Source: Hyalangium ruber (GTDB lineage Bacteria > Myxococcota > Myxococcia > Myxococcales > Myxococcaceae). From it: a DNA stretch of 64,000 nucleotides. Each line of letters opens with the position of its first letter. Position 1 is the first letter of the stretch. Below the pieces are notes generated by a model. It had not been told where the DNA came from. It did not search any database and saw nothing but the letters and a program-made list of their open reading frames with translations. The stretch spans positions 186,001-250,000 of the forward strand of contig NZ_JAXIVS010000010.1 in NCBI RefSeq assembly GCF_034259325.1, given 5' to 3'. Positions 38,421-46,403 of the stretch are shown in pieces. The position numbers and the translations under genes are program-made.

Positions 38421-39728
38421 TCAGCGGGCATTCGCGGGGGCCGAGGTAGGCAGCGGCTTGTCCGGGAGTTCGAGGGCGGGGGCGTAGCACTTGCCCTTGC
38501 TGTACGCGTAGCCGTTCTCCATGCACACCTCGGCGGTCGTCGCGGGTTGTTCCACCCAGCAGCCTCCGTTGATGGAAACCTGGGTGCTCCCCGGGCAGCG
38601 GCCCTTTCCATCGGGTCGGGTCTGTCCGGGGCGGGGCGCGAGGGGAACGGGCTGAGCCACGGGCTTTCGCTCGGCGGAAGGATGGGCGGCTGCGGGAGTG
38701 GTGAGCAAGGAGTCGCCCACGGCAGCGGTGCCTGCGTCTGGCAACTCGGCGTCCGCGTTCTCCTGCCCTCGCGTGGACACGGCCTGCACGGTCCACAGGA
38801 GGAGCGCGGACAGTCCCACGGCGGCCAGGGCGAGCCATGACTGCCTCCTGCGCACCCGCGCGCGAGACCTCTCGGGAAGACGCTCTTCGGCGACGGCCTC
38901 CAGCGCCTCGGCCAGCTCTGCCGCCGTGCCGCGAGCCTCGGGAGACTCCGAGAGCATGCGGAGGATCAACGCACGTAGACGCGGGTCGGGGTTCTCCAAT
39001 CGCCAGGCACGGGCTTCGTCCGCACGAGTCTCCATCGAGGGCGGATACTCGCCCATGACGAGGCGGTAGGCCGTCACGCCCAAGGCGAAGACGTCATCGG
39101 CGGGCGGGGCCGCATAGTGAGCGTCGCGGTCGCCGACGGAGTCGCGCAGGAACCGACACGCCTCGGGAGACCGATAGGCAGAGGTACCGGGAGGCAGGGA
39201 CTGCCACGTGAGACGGGTGGCGCCCTGGAAGTGGCCCGAGCCGAAGTCGATGAGGAAGGCCCGGCCATCGGAGTGGCGCACCAGAATGTTGCCCCCTTTG
39301 ACATCCCGGTGAACGGCGTGGGCGTCATGGGTAGCCGCGAGGGCCCGGGCAACCTGGGAGAGGAGCTGACACACCTGCCGGGAGGAAGGGGTGTGGCGCT
39401 CCGCCCAGGCATAAAGGGGTGTGCCGTCGATCCACTCCAGGATGAGGTAGGGATGCTCCACTCCAGAGGCATGGCGCAGAACACCGCGGCCGAGCAATCG
39501 CGGGACGCTGGCGTGGCGGAGGCGGTCGAGCAACTCCGCCTCGCGCACGAAGCGTGGGTCCCACGGGTACACGGAGAGCTTGAGGGCACCGGGGTCCGTA
39601 CTCTCCGGGCCGACGGGGAGGACACGGTAGACGACTCCGTAAGTGCCAGCGCCTACCCGCTCTGCCACACGCCAGTCCCCGACCTGCAGCCCAGAGGGAA
39701 GCGCCTTGAGGGCACGCTCGTTCGCCAT
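38421..39728 (-). CDS. Hanks-type serine/threonine protein kinase with extracellular tail
   Basis: 435 residues. Kinase domain about 15-280: glycine loop VGAGTYGVVY (25-34), Lys50 in ALKLS, catalytic HRDVKGGN (Asp142, Asn147) and DFG Asp161, with APE-like SPEA at 187-190. All catalytic residues are present, so it should be active. One membrane helix at about 297-315, then a Pro/Ala-rich outside part (about 320-385) and a Cys-containing motif CPGSTQVSINGGCWVEQ and CMENGYAYSKGKCY that recurs in myxobacterial kinases. It starts at the ATG at 39728. Palindromic elements lie on both sides. Confidence 0.92.
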   Translation of the reverse strand: MANERALKALPSGLQVGDWRVAERVGAGTYGVVYRVLPVGPESTDPGALKLSVYPWDPRFVREAELLDRLRHASVPRLLGRGVLRHASGVEHPYLILEWIDGTPLYAWAERHTPSSRQVCQLLSQVARALAATHDAHAVHRDVKGGNILVRHSDGRAFLIDFGSGHFQGATRLTWQSLPPGTSAYRSPEACRFLRDSVGDRDAHYAAPPADDVFALGVTAYRLVMGEYPPSMETRADEARAWRLENPDPRLRALILRMLSESPEARGTAAELAEALEAVAEERLPERSRARVRRRQSWLALAAVGLSALLLWTVQAVSTRGQENADAELPDAGTAAVGDSLLTTPAAAHPSAERKPVAQPVPLAPRPGQTRPDGKGRCPGSTQVSINGGCWVEQPATTAEVCMENGYAYSKGKCYAPALELPDKPLPTSAPANAR

Positions 39729-39793
39729 GAAACCCGGAGGCTACGTCACACGTAGGAAGTCGTCACCAGTCGCAGTGCGTAAGGCTCTGGTGC

Positions 39794-39818
39794 AACCTGT
39801 CTGGTTGTCAGACAGGTT
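39794..39818. repeat. 25-bp palindromic element, copy 2 (downstream of protease-nuclease gene)
   Basis: A perfect 10-bp stem AACCTGTCTG / CAGACAGGTT with a 5-base loop GTTGT, 24 bp past the stop of the protease-nuclease gene. With copy 1 it brackets the kinase gene. It may act as a 3' end hairpin or be a REP-like element. No T-run. Confidence 0.75.
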
Positions 39819-39842
39819 TATCCAGTGCCCCTACGCAGGGGT

Positions 39843-42320
39843 TCAGCCGAGCCCTTCGCTGAAGTCCACCAGCTCGGCCCACTCCGGATGGTCGATGAAG
39901 GGGTTGCGGTTGCCCTGGCGCTCGAAGATGGCTTCGTTGCGGTGCCGCTCGTACAGCGCGGGCGGGTCCTCCTGGTGCCAGTTCAGCAGCAACTCCAGCC
40001 GGCTCTCGTCGTACTCGGTGGAGGTGCGGTTGATCTCCCCCGGATAGCGCAGCAGGAAGTAGAGCGTCGCCCGCGCCACCGTGCCCTTGCCCCGCGTGGG
40101 CTCGAACTTGTTGCCCACCCGCTTGCCACACTCCTCTCGCAGCGCCTCCTCGAAGTCCGGGAAGTCGAAGTACGGCGTGTTGCCTCGGAAGCTGTTGCAC
40201 CCGGACTCGCACGCGAACAGGTGGTGCAGGTCCCCTCGCATCGGCTCGCGCTTGGCGAACCACGACTGCGGCACCACGTGCTCGCAGTTGTAGGGCAGCG
40301 CCGCCTCCAGCAACTCCAGCTCCGCCGTCATCGCCTCCGCGCCCAGCGCGCTCTCGGTCCCCAGCACCTCGCGGAAGCGCGCCGCACGCGCCTCGTCGAT
40401 GCGCGCATCCTCGCGGATGAAGTCCTCCGGCTCGTACTCCTTGCCCGAGTAGATGCTTCGCAGCAGCCCATCCGGATACAGCTCCACCCACGGGTAGACC
40501 TCGCGCATCGGCGCGTAGCGCACCAACGTGCGGTGGGTGCCACGCACCAGCTCGCTCAAGGCCGCGTAGTCCGGCTCCTCGCCGAGCGTCTCGTAGTAGC
40601 GCTCCCGCGCCACGCGCGCGGCGGCCTCGTCGAAGTATGGCCGGCTCCGCGACCGCTCCAGCTCACCGAGCGCCGCCTCCAGCATGAGCTCCGAGCCCGT
40701 CCGCGCTCGGGCCGCCTTCGCGGGCCTCCGCTTCAGCACATCCTGCGCGGAGACGATGAGCCCCGGCTCTCCTGTCCCCTCTCTCGCGGGAGCCGTCACG
40801 CCCGCCAGCCCGATCTGGATGCTCAAGCGCAGCGGCAGCGTCAATGTCGCGCCTCCGTCCGTCAAGATCACCCGCCCCTCCCCTGCCTCGGGCGAGGCGA
40901 TGATGCGCGGGCCGTCCTCCGCGCGCGCCTGCTCCTGCCTGCCCTCGGAGAGCGGCTCCGCGCCGGTGGGCTCCTCATCCATCATCGGCTCGGACGCCTG
41001 GGACTCCATGCGCTCCTGCTGGCCGTTGGGCTTCTTCCCCGTCTTGCGCCGACTGACCGTGGACTCCACCGGCCGCTTGCGCGAACTCGGACGCGCCCGC
41101 GCAGAGGCCTCGGAGATTCCCATGGGCTCGAGCAGCTCCGCGCGCAGCTTGCTCGCCGCGGCCGAGAGCGTCTGGGCGCGCACGTGCCGCACCAGGCTGC
41201 TCACGCGCGTGCCCTCGTTGGCCTTCCAGTCCAGCAGCGCCGGATCCATCCCCGGCTCCCAGGTCTCGCCCTCCAGCGTGAGCAGGCGCCCGTCCTCCGT
41301 GCGCTTGGGCACGCCCATGTGGTGCAGCGCCACCACCTCCCACTGGTCGTTGTACACGGGCGAGCCCGAGGAGCCCGGCGCCGTGTCCGTCAGGTAGTGG
41401 CAGAAGTCATCCAGCAGGTCGACGACCTGGTTCTCCCGCAGCGCCAGCTGCTTGGGCTCGCCGTTGGGGTGCTGGATGATGTTCACGTACTCGCCGAGCA
41501 GCACCTTGCCCTGCGCTTCGATGAGGCGGGTGAAGCCGAACTCGCTCAGCGACATGCCCGTCAGCGACTCGGGCTTCACCGCCACCAGCGTGTAGTCGAG
41601 CTTCACGTCCGTGAGGAAGAGGGCCGCCGGATCCAGCGCGAACACGACCGAGGGCAGCGCGCCCCCATCCAGCCCTGACTGGTAGTTGAACTCGATGCGG
41701 CTGTTGCCCGCCTCCGCCGCGGTCCGCAGCACGTGGTTGTTGGTCAGCATCAGCCGGGGCGACACCAGGAAGCCCGTGCCGTAGCCCACCACCCGCCCGC
41801 GCGAGTCACCGATGTGGACCCGCCCCACCGAGCGCGACACCTTCAGCCCTCGCTCCAGGAAGCATACGCTCGTCAGGTCGCTGCGCCCCAGCACCCGCTC
41901 GTACACCAGCTGCGCCGGCTCGGCGGTCGCGGGGACGATCTTCGTGCGCAGGCTCGCCGTGTCGATGCGCGGCTCGCCGCGCTCCACGCCCTCGATGCCC
42001 AGCCGCTTCATCCGCGCGTGGACTCGCTCCGGGCTGTCCACCTCGATGGGCGTGAGGCCCTCGTCCTCGAGCTGATGCAGCACGGTCTCTCGCACCGGGC
42101 TCCGCTCGCGGTAGCGCCGCTCGGCCTGCTCGAGCTGCTCGTGGACGCGCTGGTACCACCCCTCGGCGGTCCTCGGGCCGCCCGTCGCCTTCGCCGGAGG
42201 CACGGGAACCTCGACACCGCGCCCATGGCCGTTGCCGCGCTCTGCCCCCATGCCAAGCCCCGCCGCATAGCCCGTACCGTCCTTGCGAGGCGGCGTCTCC
42301 TCTCTCTTCACGTAGCCCAT
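39843..42320 (-). CDS. Trypsin-like serine protease fused to endonuclease I
   Basis: 825 residues, no signal peptide. About 120-345 is a chymotrypsin-fold protease with His196 (LTNNHVL), Asp242 (LDYTLVAV) and nucleophile Ser318 in APGSSGSPV. A Ser/Arg/Glu-rich linker (about 400-470) follows. About 560-825 is an endonuclease I domain: CEHVVPQSWF (H681), DLHHLF (697-702), the 'N.FRGN' loop (709-714), KGTVARATLYFLLRYPGEI, and RNEAIFERQGNRNPF (794-808). Both active sites look complete. The shared cytoplasmic location suggests a latent nuclease released or triggered by the protease, a logic seen in conflict systems; that is inference. GGGAGGTCGCC precedes the ATG at 42320. The kinase gene is 114 bp downstream. 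Confidence 0.85.
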   Translation of the reverse strand: MGYVKREETPPRKDGTGYAAGLGMGAERGNGHGRGVEVPVPPAKATGGPRTAEGWYQRVHEQLEQAERRYRERSPVRETVLHQLEDEGLTPIEVDSPERVHARMKRLGIEGVERGEPRIDTASLRTKIVPATAEPAQLVYERVLGRSDLTSVCFLERGLKVSRSVGRVHIGDSRGRVVGYGTGFLVSPRLMLTNNHVLRTAAEAGNSRIEFNYQSGLDGGALPSVVFALDPAALFLTDVKLDYTLVAVKPESLTGMSLSEFGFTRLIEAQGKVLLGEYVNIIQHPNGEPKQLALRENQVVDLLDDFCHYLTDTAPGSSGSPVYNDQWEVVALHHMGVPKRTEDGRLLTLEGETWEPGMDPALLDWKANEGTRVSSLVRHVRAQTLSAAASKLRAELLEPMGISEASARARPSSRKRPVESTVSRRKTGKKPNGQQERMESQASEPMMDEEPTGAEPLSEGRQEQARAEDGPRIIASPEAGEGRVILTDGGATLTLPLRLSIQIGLAGVTAPAREGTGEPGLIVSAQDVLKRRPAKAARARTGSELMLEAALGELERSRSRPYFDEAAARVARERYYETLGEEPDYAALSELVRGTHRTLVRYAPMREVYPWVELYPDGLLRSIYSGKEYEPEDFIREDARIDEARAARFREVLGTESALGAEAMTAELELLEAALPYNCEHVVPQSWFAKREPMRGDLHHLFACESGCNSFRGNTPYFDFPDFEEALREECGKRVGNKFEPTRGKGTVARATLYFLLRYPGEINRTSTEYDESRLELLLNWHQEDPPALYERHRNEAIFERQGNRNPFIDHPEWAELVDFSEGLG

Positions 42321-42395
42321 GGCGACCTCCCAGCGCGGAGCCCTGGTAGGGCTCACCCCCCGGCAGAGGTCTCAAAGGGGAGGATGTGACAGGGG

Positions 42396-42770
42396 CTAGA
42401 AGTCGACGCGCAGGAGAGGCAGGTAGGGAGAGACCGAGGTGGACGTCGCATCCTCCACGGCCGAGTCCGCCGTGGTGGTGAGGACCGGGAATGGCCCCGT
42501 GCGCCGCACCGCTCCTGGCAGCATGTCGAGCTGCCAGCCTTCTTCCGTGAGGCGCAGGTAGCCGAGCACCGGCTGGCGCGTGTCCGCCGGCTCCAGGTCC
42601 GGGGTGACGATGAGGGCCTCTTCCAGCTCCGTCATGGCCGACGTGCGAGCGCCCGGAGCCGCGGCCAGGGAGACCCCGGGTAAGAGGAGCCCAAGGCCAC
42701 AGGAAGCCGCGAACAAGCCCATGAGCGCGTTCCGGTTGCGCACCGCAGCGGCCGTCATGCCCAGAGCCAT
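42396..42770 (-). CDS. Small secreted protein of unknown function
   Basis: 124 residues with a signal peptide (about 1-36, RNRNALMGLFAASCGLGLLLPGVSLAAA) and a compact mature part with ALIVTPDLEPADTRQPVLGYLRLTEEGWQLDML and several Thr/Ser near the end. No family recognised. GGGAGG lies 9 bp before the ATG at 42770; an ATG at 42758 is an alternative. It is 75 bp upstream of the protease-nuclease gene on the same strand, so a link in expression is possible. Confidence 0.6.
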   Translation of the reverse strand: MALGMTAAAVRNRNALMGLFAASCGLGLLLPGVSLAAAPGARTSAMTELEEALIVTPDLEPADTRQPVLGYLRLTEEGWQLDMLPGAVRRTGPFPVLTTTADSAVEDATSTSVSPYLPLLRVDF

Positions 42771-42980
42771 TGTTCGCGACCTCCCTACTCTGGAAACACA
42801 TGAGGGGGCAGGGAGGTTTCCCAATGCCGGGCCGGCAGCGCGCCACCCGGCGGTACCGGGTTTCATTCCCGGCCGACGCAGGTGCCGGCCGCTTCACCGG
42901 TCCCTGGGGAAGGGCGCGGGAGCGACTTTGCGTAGGGCCGGCCTTGCCGGCCTGCCTGCTTCGGTGTGGAGTGCGCCGCC

Positions 42981-43976
42981 GTGTCCTCACCCGCCTCCGC
43001 ATCTGCTCCCGCTGCCCCACCCGTCCGGCTGACGTCCGCGCATTTGCGCCGCGTCATTGGAGAGCCTCCCGGCCCGCTCACCGGCTTCCTGGCCAACCTC
43101 GTGATGGGGCGGGTAGCGCGCCTGAGCTGGGCCGCACGGGAGCGCCTGGCGCGCTTCTTGGGAGGGCTGGCCTACCGGCTGGGCATCCGGCGCCGCGTCG
43201 CGCTGGACAACCTGGCGCAGGCGATGCCGGAGCGCTCCGAGGCGGAGCGGCACGCCATCGCCCGAGGCGCGTACATCACCATGGCGCGCGTGGTGCTGGA
43301 GGCGCTGGCGGACACGCACCGGTTGCCGCCGGGCTGGGAGCAGGAGGAGGTGGTAGGCCGCGAGGCGTGGGAGGCCCTCCAGGCGCACGTGGCCACGGGC
43401 AAGGGCGCGCTGCTGGTGACGGCGCACTTCGGCAATTGGGAATTGCTGGGGGAGATCCTCATCCGGCGCGGGGTGCCACTCAACGCGCTGGTGCGGCCGC
43501 TCAAGGGCGCGCTCAACACGCGCATCGCGGAGAACCGGGTGCGCGCGGGCGCGGGGCTCATCTACCCGAAGGGGGCGGTGCAGGAGACAGTGGACGCGCT
43601 GGGCCGGGGCGAGAGCGTGTACATGCTGTTGGACCAGGGCATCCCGAGCAAAGGGGTGTTCGTGCCGTTCTTCGGGCGGCTGGCGTCCACCACGCCGGCG
43701 ATGGCGGTGGCGTCGCAGCGCACCGGAATCCCCGCGTGGGTGGTGATGGGGGTGCGGGAGGGCGCTCGCATGCGCGTACACATCGAAGGCCCCATTCCTC
43801 CTCCGCCGCCCGAGGAGGGCAAGGACACCATCACCGAGCACACCGCGCGCGTCACCGCGGCGCTCGAGCGCGTCATCCGCCAGTACCCGGAGCAGTGGCT
43901 CTGGCTGCACCGCCGCTGGAAGTACGCTCCGCCCGCGCCGGAGAGCCCCGCGAGCAGCGGAACCCTGGCACGCTGA
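42981..43976 (+). CDS. Lipid A-type lauroyl/myristoyl acyltransferase (LpxL/HtrB family)
   Basis: 331 residues of the LPLAT-like/LpxL family that adds secondary acyl chains to lipid A or related glycolipids at the inner membrane. The catalytic H(x4)E motif is His149-F-G-N-W-Glu154 in TAHFGNWE. The block LDQGIPSKGVFVPFFG and LHRRWK at the end match the family. A short, low-complexity Ala/Pro/Ser N-terminus precedes it; GTG 42981 with GGAG upstream is chosen and 42966 is an alternative. Its TGA abuts the alr stop (TGATCA). Confidence 0.9.
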   Translation: MSSPASASAPAAPPVRLTSAHLRRVIGEPPGPLTGFLANLVMGRVARLSWAARERLARFLGGLAYRLGIRRRVALDNLAQAMPERSEAERHAIARGAYITMARVVLEALADTHRLPPGWEQEEVVGREAWEALQAHVATGKGALLVTAHFGNWELLGEILIRRGVPLNALVRPLKGALNTRIAENRVRAGAGLIYPKGAVQETVDALGRGESVYMLLDQGIPSKGVFVPFFGRLASTTPAMAVASQRTGIPAWVVMGVREGARMRVHIEGPIPPPPPEEGKDTITEHTARVTAALERVIRQYPEQWLWLHRRWKYAPPAPESPASSGTLAR

Positions 43977-45185
43977 TCAGTCCACCACCACGCGCCGCAG
44001 GTGCGCGCCCAGCCGCGTCACCAGCTCGTAGTGGATGGTCTGCGCCCAGGTGGCCAGCGCCTCGGCCGACACCGACTCTTCACCGTCGTGCCCCAGCAGC
44101 GTCGCCGTCACCGGCCGCTCGTCCGTCGTGGCCCGTGTCACGTCGACAATGAGGTGGTTCATCATCACGCGCCCCAGCACCGCGCACCGCCGCCCGTTCA
44201 CCAGCACGTGCGCCTTGCCCGACACCAGGCGCGGGTACCCGTCGAAGTAGCCCACCGGCAACACCGCGATGCGCGTGGGCTCCGAGCACCGGTACGTACA
44301 CCCGTAGCCCACGTAGCTGCCCGCCGGCAGCCACTTCACCGCCTGGCTCCGGCACTTCCAGGTGAGCACCGGCTTGAGCGCCGGCACCTCGCCCAACACC
44401 AACCGCGCCGACAGCCGCGTCTCTACCGAGGGCCACAGCCCATACAGCGCGATGCCCACCCGCAGCGCGTCGTAGCGCGCCCTCGGCAGCACCAGGCTCG
44501 CGGCGCTCGCGGCGATATGCCGCTCCAGCGGCCGCGCGGGTGACAGCTGCGCCACCAGCCGCGCCATCCCCGTCTCGAACGCGTCCAGCTGCGCCAGCGC
44601 GTAGCCCTGCTCCGTCACGTCCTCCGTGTTGGCGAAGTGGCTCAGCACCCCCACCACCTGGAGCACGTCCCGGTACTCCGAGAGAAAGCCCGTGTCGCGC
44701 GGGAGCTGCTCCAGCGTGAAGCCCTCGCGCCCCAGCCCCGTGTCGATGTGGACGTGGGCCCGCAACGGGCGCTCCAGCTTCGCCGCGCGCAGCAGCGCCC
44801 CCGCCTCCTCCCACGAGCGGTCCGCCACCACCGCGTCCACGCCCTCGCGCGCCAGCGCCACCGCCTCCTCCGGCGCCACCGCCCCCAACACGAGCACCTG
44901 CCGAGGCGCCAGCCCCTGCTCCCGCTCGAAGGCGCGCACCGCCAGCGCATCCAGCGGATCGATGAGGTACAGCAAGTCCACCCCTGCGTGAACCAGTGGC
45001 AGCGTCTGCCGGAAGCCGTGCCCGTAGGCGTTGCCCTTGAGCACCGCCCCCAGCCTCCGCCGAGGCCCGGCGGCCACAGCCTCCAGCGCGCGGAACACCT
45101 CCACGTTGTGCCGCAGGCTCGAAGCGCTCAGCTCCAGCCAGGATGCATGGGCCGCGAAACCCGCGCCCGGACCGCCGTGCTCCAC
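43977..45185 (-). CDS. alr: Alanine racemase
   Basis: 402 residues. A PLP-dependent enzyme making D-alanine for peptidoglycan. The PLP Lys50 sits in AVLKGNAYGHG (usually KANAYGHG; the Ala is a Gly here), and the second catalytic Tyr lies in GYGCTYR in the C-terminal beta domain. LGREGF, LSHFANTED and GYFDGYPRL are family blocks. GTG at 45185 is chosen because GGAGG lies 5 bp upstream; the frame runs further up without family sequence. Convergent with and directly abutting the acyltransferase. Confidence 0.93.
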   Translation of the reverse strand: MEHGGPGAGFAAHASWLELSASSLRHNVEVFRALEAVAAGPRRRLGAVLKGNAYGHGFRQTLPLVHAGVDLLYLIDPLDALAVRAFEREQGLAPRQVLVLGAVAPEEAVALAREGVDAVVADRSWEEAGALLRAAKLERPLRAHVHIDTGLGREGFTLEQLPRDTGFLSEYRDVLQVVGVLSHFANTEDVTEQGYALAQLDAFETGMARLVAQLSPARPLERHIAASAASLVLPRARYDALRVGIALYGLWPSVETRLSARLVLGEVPALKPVLTWKCRSQAVKWLPAGSYVGYGCTYRCSEPTRIAVLPVGYFDGYPRLVSGKAHVLVNGRRCAVLGRVMMNHLIVDVTRATTDERPVTATLLGHDGEESVSAEALATWAQTIHYELVTRLGAHLRRVVVD

Positions 45186-45352
45186 GTTCACCTCCAAGGG
45201 CCCACCGTGGCCCTCCGCCCGCACCCGCGCGGGCCCTCCGGTCTTACCAGCAACGCGGATGCCAGGGCGCCCCGAAGGCTTCGGCCCCACCGTCCGCCCG
45301 AAGGCGAGGCGGGCAGGCCGCGCGCGCGCAACCTTTAGTATACGGAGGGAAG

Positions 45353-46018
45353 ATGCGGACGCTGTTCATCGGAGACGTGCATGGGTGTGCCGACGAGCTG
45401 GACGCGCTCCTGAAGGAGTGCGGCTGGCAGCCAGGCGAGCGCGTGGTCCTCGTGGGGGACCTGGTGGCCAAGGGGCCTGACTCCGCGGGCGTGGTGCAGC
45501 GGGCGCGCGAGCTGGGCCTCAAGGCCGTGCGCGGCAACCACGACGAGCACGTGCTGCGCTGGTACCAGGGCCAGCAGAAGCCGGGAAAGAAGCTCAAGCC
45601 CGAGCACCAGCACGTGCTGGACACGCTGCGCCGGGCCGACTGGGACTACCTCGACGCGCTGCCGCTCTACCTGCGCCTGCCGGACGTCAACGCCCTGGCC
45701 GTCCACGGAGGGTTCCTACCGGGCGTCTCGCTCCGGCGGCAGCGCCAGGAACACCTGCTCAACCTGCGCAGCATCGCCTCGGATGGCACGCCCTCCAAGC
45801 GGGTGGACGGCGGAGCGCCCTGGGCGAGCCACTGGCGCGGGCCGGAGCTCGTCCTCTTCGGTCACGACGCGGTGCGGGGGCTCCAGCGCCACCCGCACGC
45901 CTTCGGGCTCGACACCGGCTGCGTCTACGGCGGCCGGCTCACCGCGTACGTGCTGCCCGAGGGCCGCTTCTACTCGGTGCCCGCCCGGCGCATGTACATG
46001 GACATGCACGCCGCCTGA
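45353..46018 (+). CDS. ApaH-like metallophosphatase
   Basis: 221 residues of the calcineurin-like phosphoesterase fold with metal motifs GDVHG (7-11), GDLVAKGPDS (35-44), GNHD (about 64-67), VHGG and GHD. This is the symmetrical bis(5'-nucleosyl)-tetraphosphatase/PrpE-like arrangement, so Np4N nucleotides are likely substrates, though protein-phosphate substrates are possible in this family. The ATG at 45353 has GGAGGGAAG in front. It is divergent from alr, with the upstream regions shared. Confidence 0.88.
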   Translation: MRTLFIGDVHGCADELDALLKECGWQPGERVVLVGDLVAKGPDSAGVVQRARELGLKAVRGNHDEHVLRWYQGQQKPGKKLKPEHQHVLDTLRRADWDYLDALPLYLRLPDVNALAVHGGFLPGVSLRRQRQEHLLNLRSIASDGTPSKRVDGGAPWASHWRGPELVLFGHDAVRGLQRHPHAFGLDTGCVYGGRLTAYVLPEGRFYSVPARRMYMDMHAA

Positions 46019-46031
46019 CGCGCGCGGGCGC

Positions 46032-46403
46032 TCACCCCGGCTCCATCCCCGAGAGCTGGCGCAGCCGGGCCAGCAACTGCCACAGGTCGAACGGCTTGTG
46101 GAAAAAGTCCACGCAGCCCAGCGCCCCGTCCCGCGCCAGGATGGACTGCGGCACGGCGCTCATGAGCACCACGGGGACGCCGCGAAAGCGCGGGTCCGCC
46201 TGCATCCGATGCACCAGCTCGCGCCCGTCCATGCCCGGCATCATCACGTCCACGAGCGCCACGTCCGGCACGCCCTCTTCCAACCGCGAGAGCGCCTCGC
46301 GCCCATTGGAAGCCGTCACCACCCGGAAGCCCTCGTCCTCGAGGATTCCCGCCAGCGCATCGATGATGGCGTGTTCGTCATCGACGAGGAGGACCGTCTT
46401 CAC
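46032..46403 (-). CDS. Single-domain response regulator
   Basis: 123 residues, a receiver only: acidic pair D8-D9, phospho-acceptor D52 in LVDVMMPGMDG, a conserved Ser/Thr (S83) and Lys105 in FFHKPF. It starts with GTG at 46403, overlapping the stop of the KaiC-like gene by GTGA, so both are translated together. Such stand-alone receivers act by protein contact; here the partner is probably the KaiC-like ATPase. Confidence 0.92.
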   Translation of the reverse strand: MKTVLLVDDEHAIIDALAGILEDEGFRVVTASNGREALSRLEEGVPDVALVDVMMPGMDGRELVHRMQADPRFRGVPVVLMSAVPQSILARDGALGCVDFFHKPFDLWQLLARLRQLSGMEPG

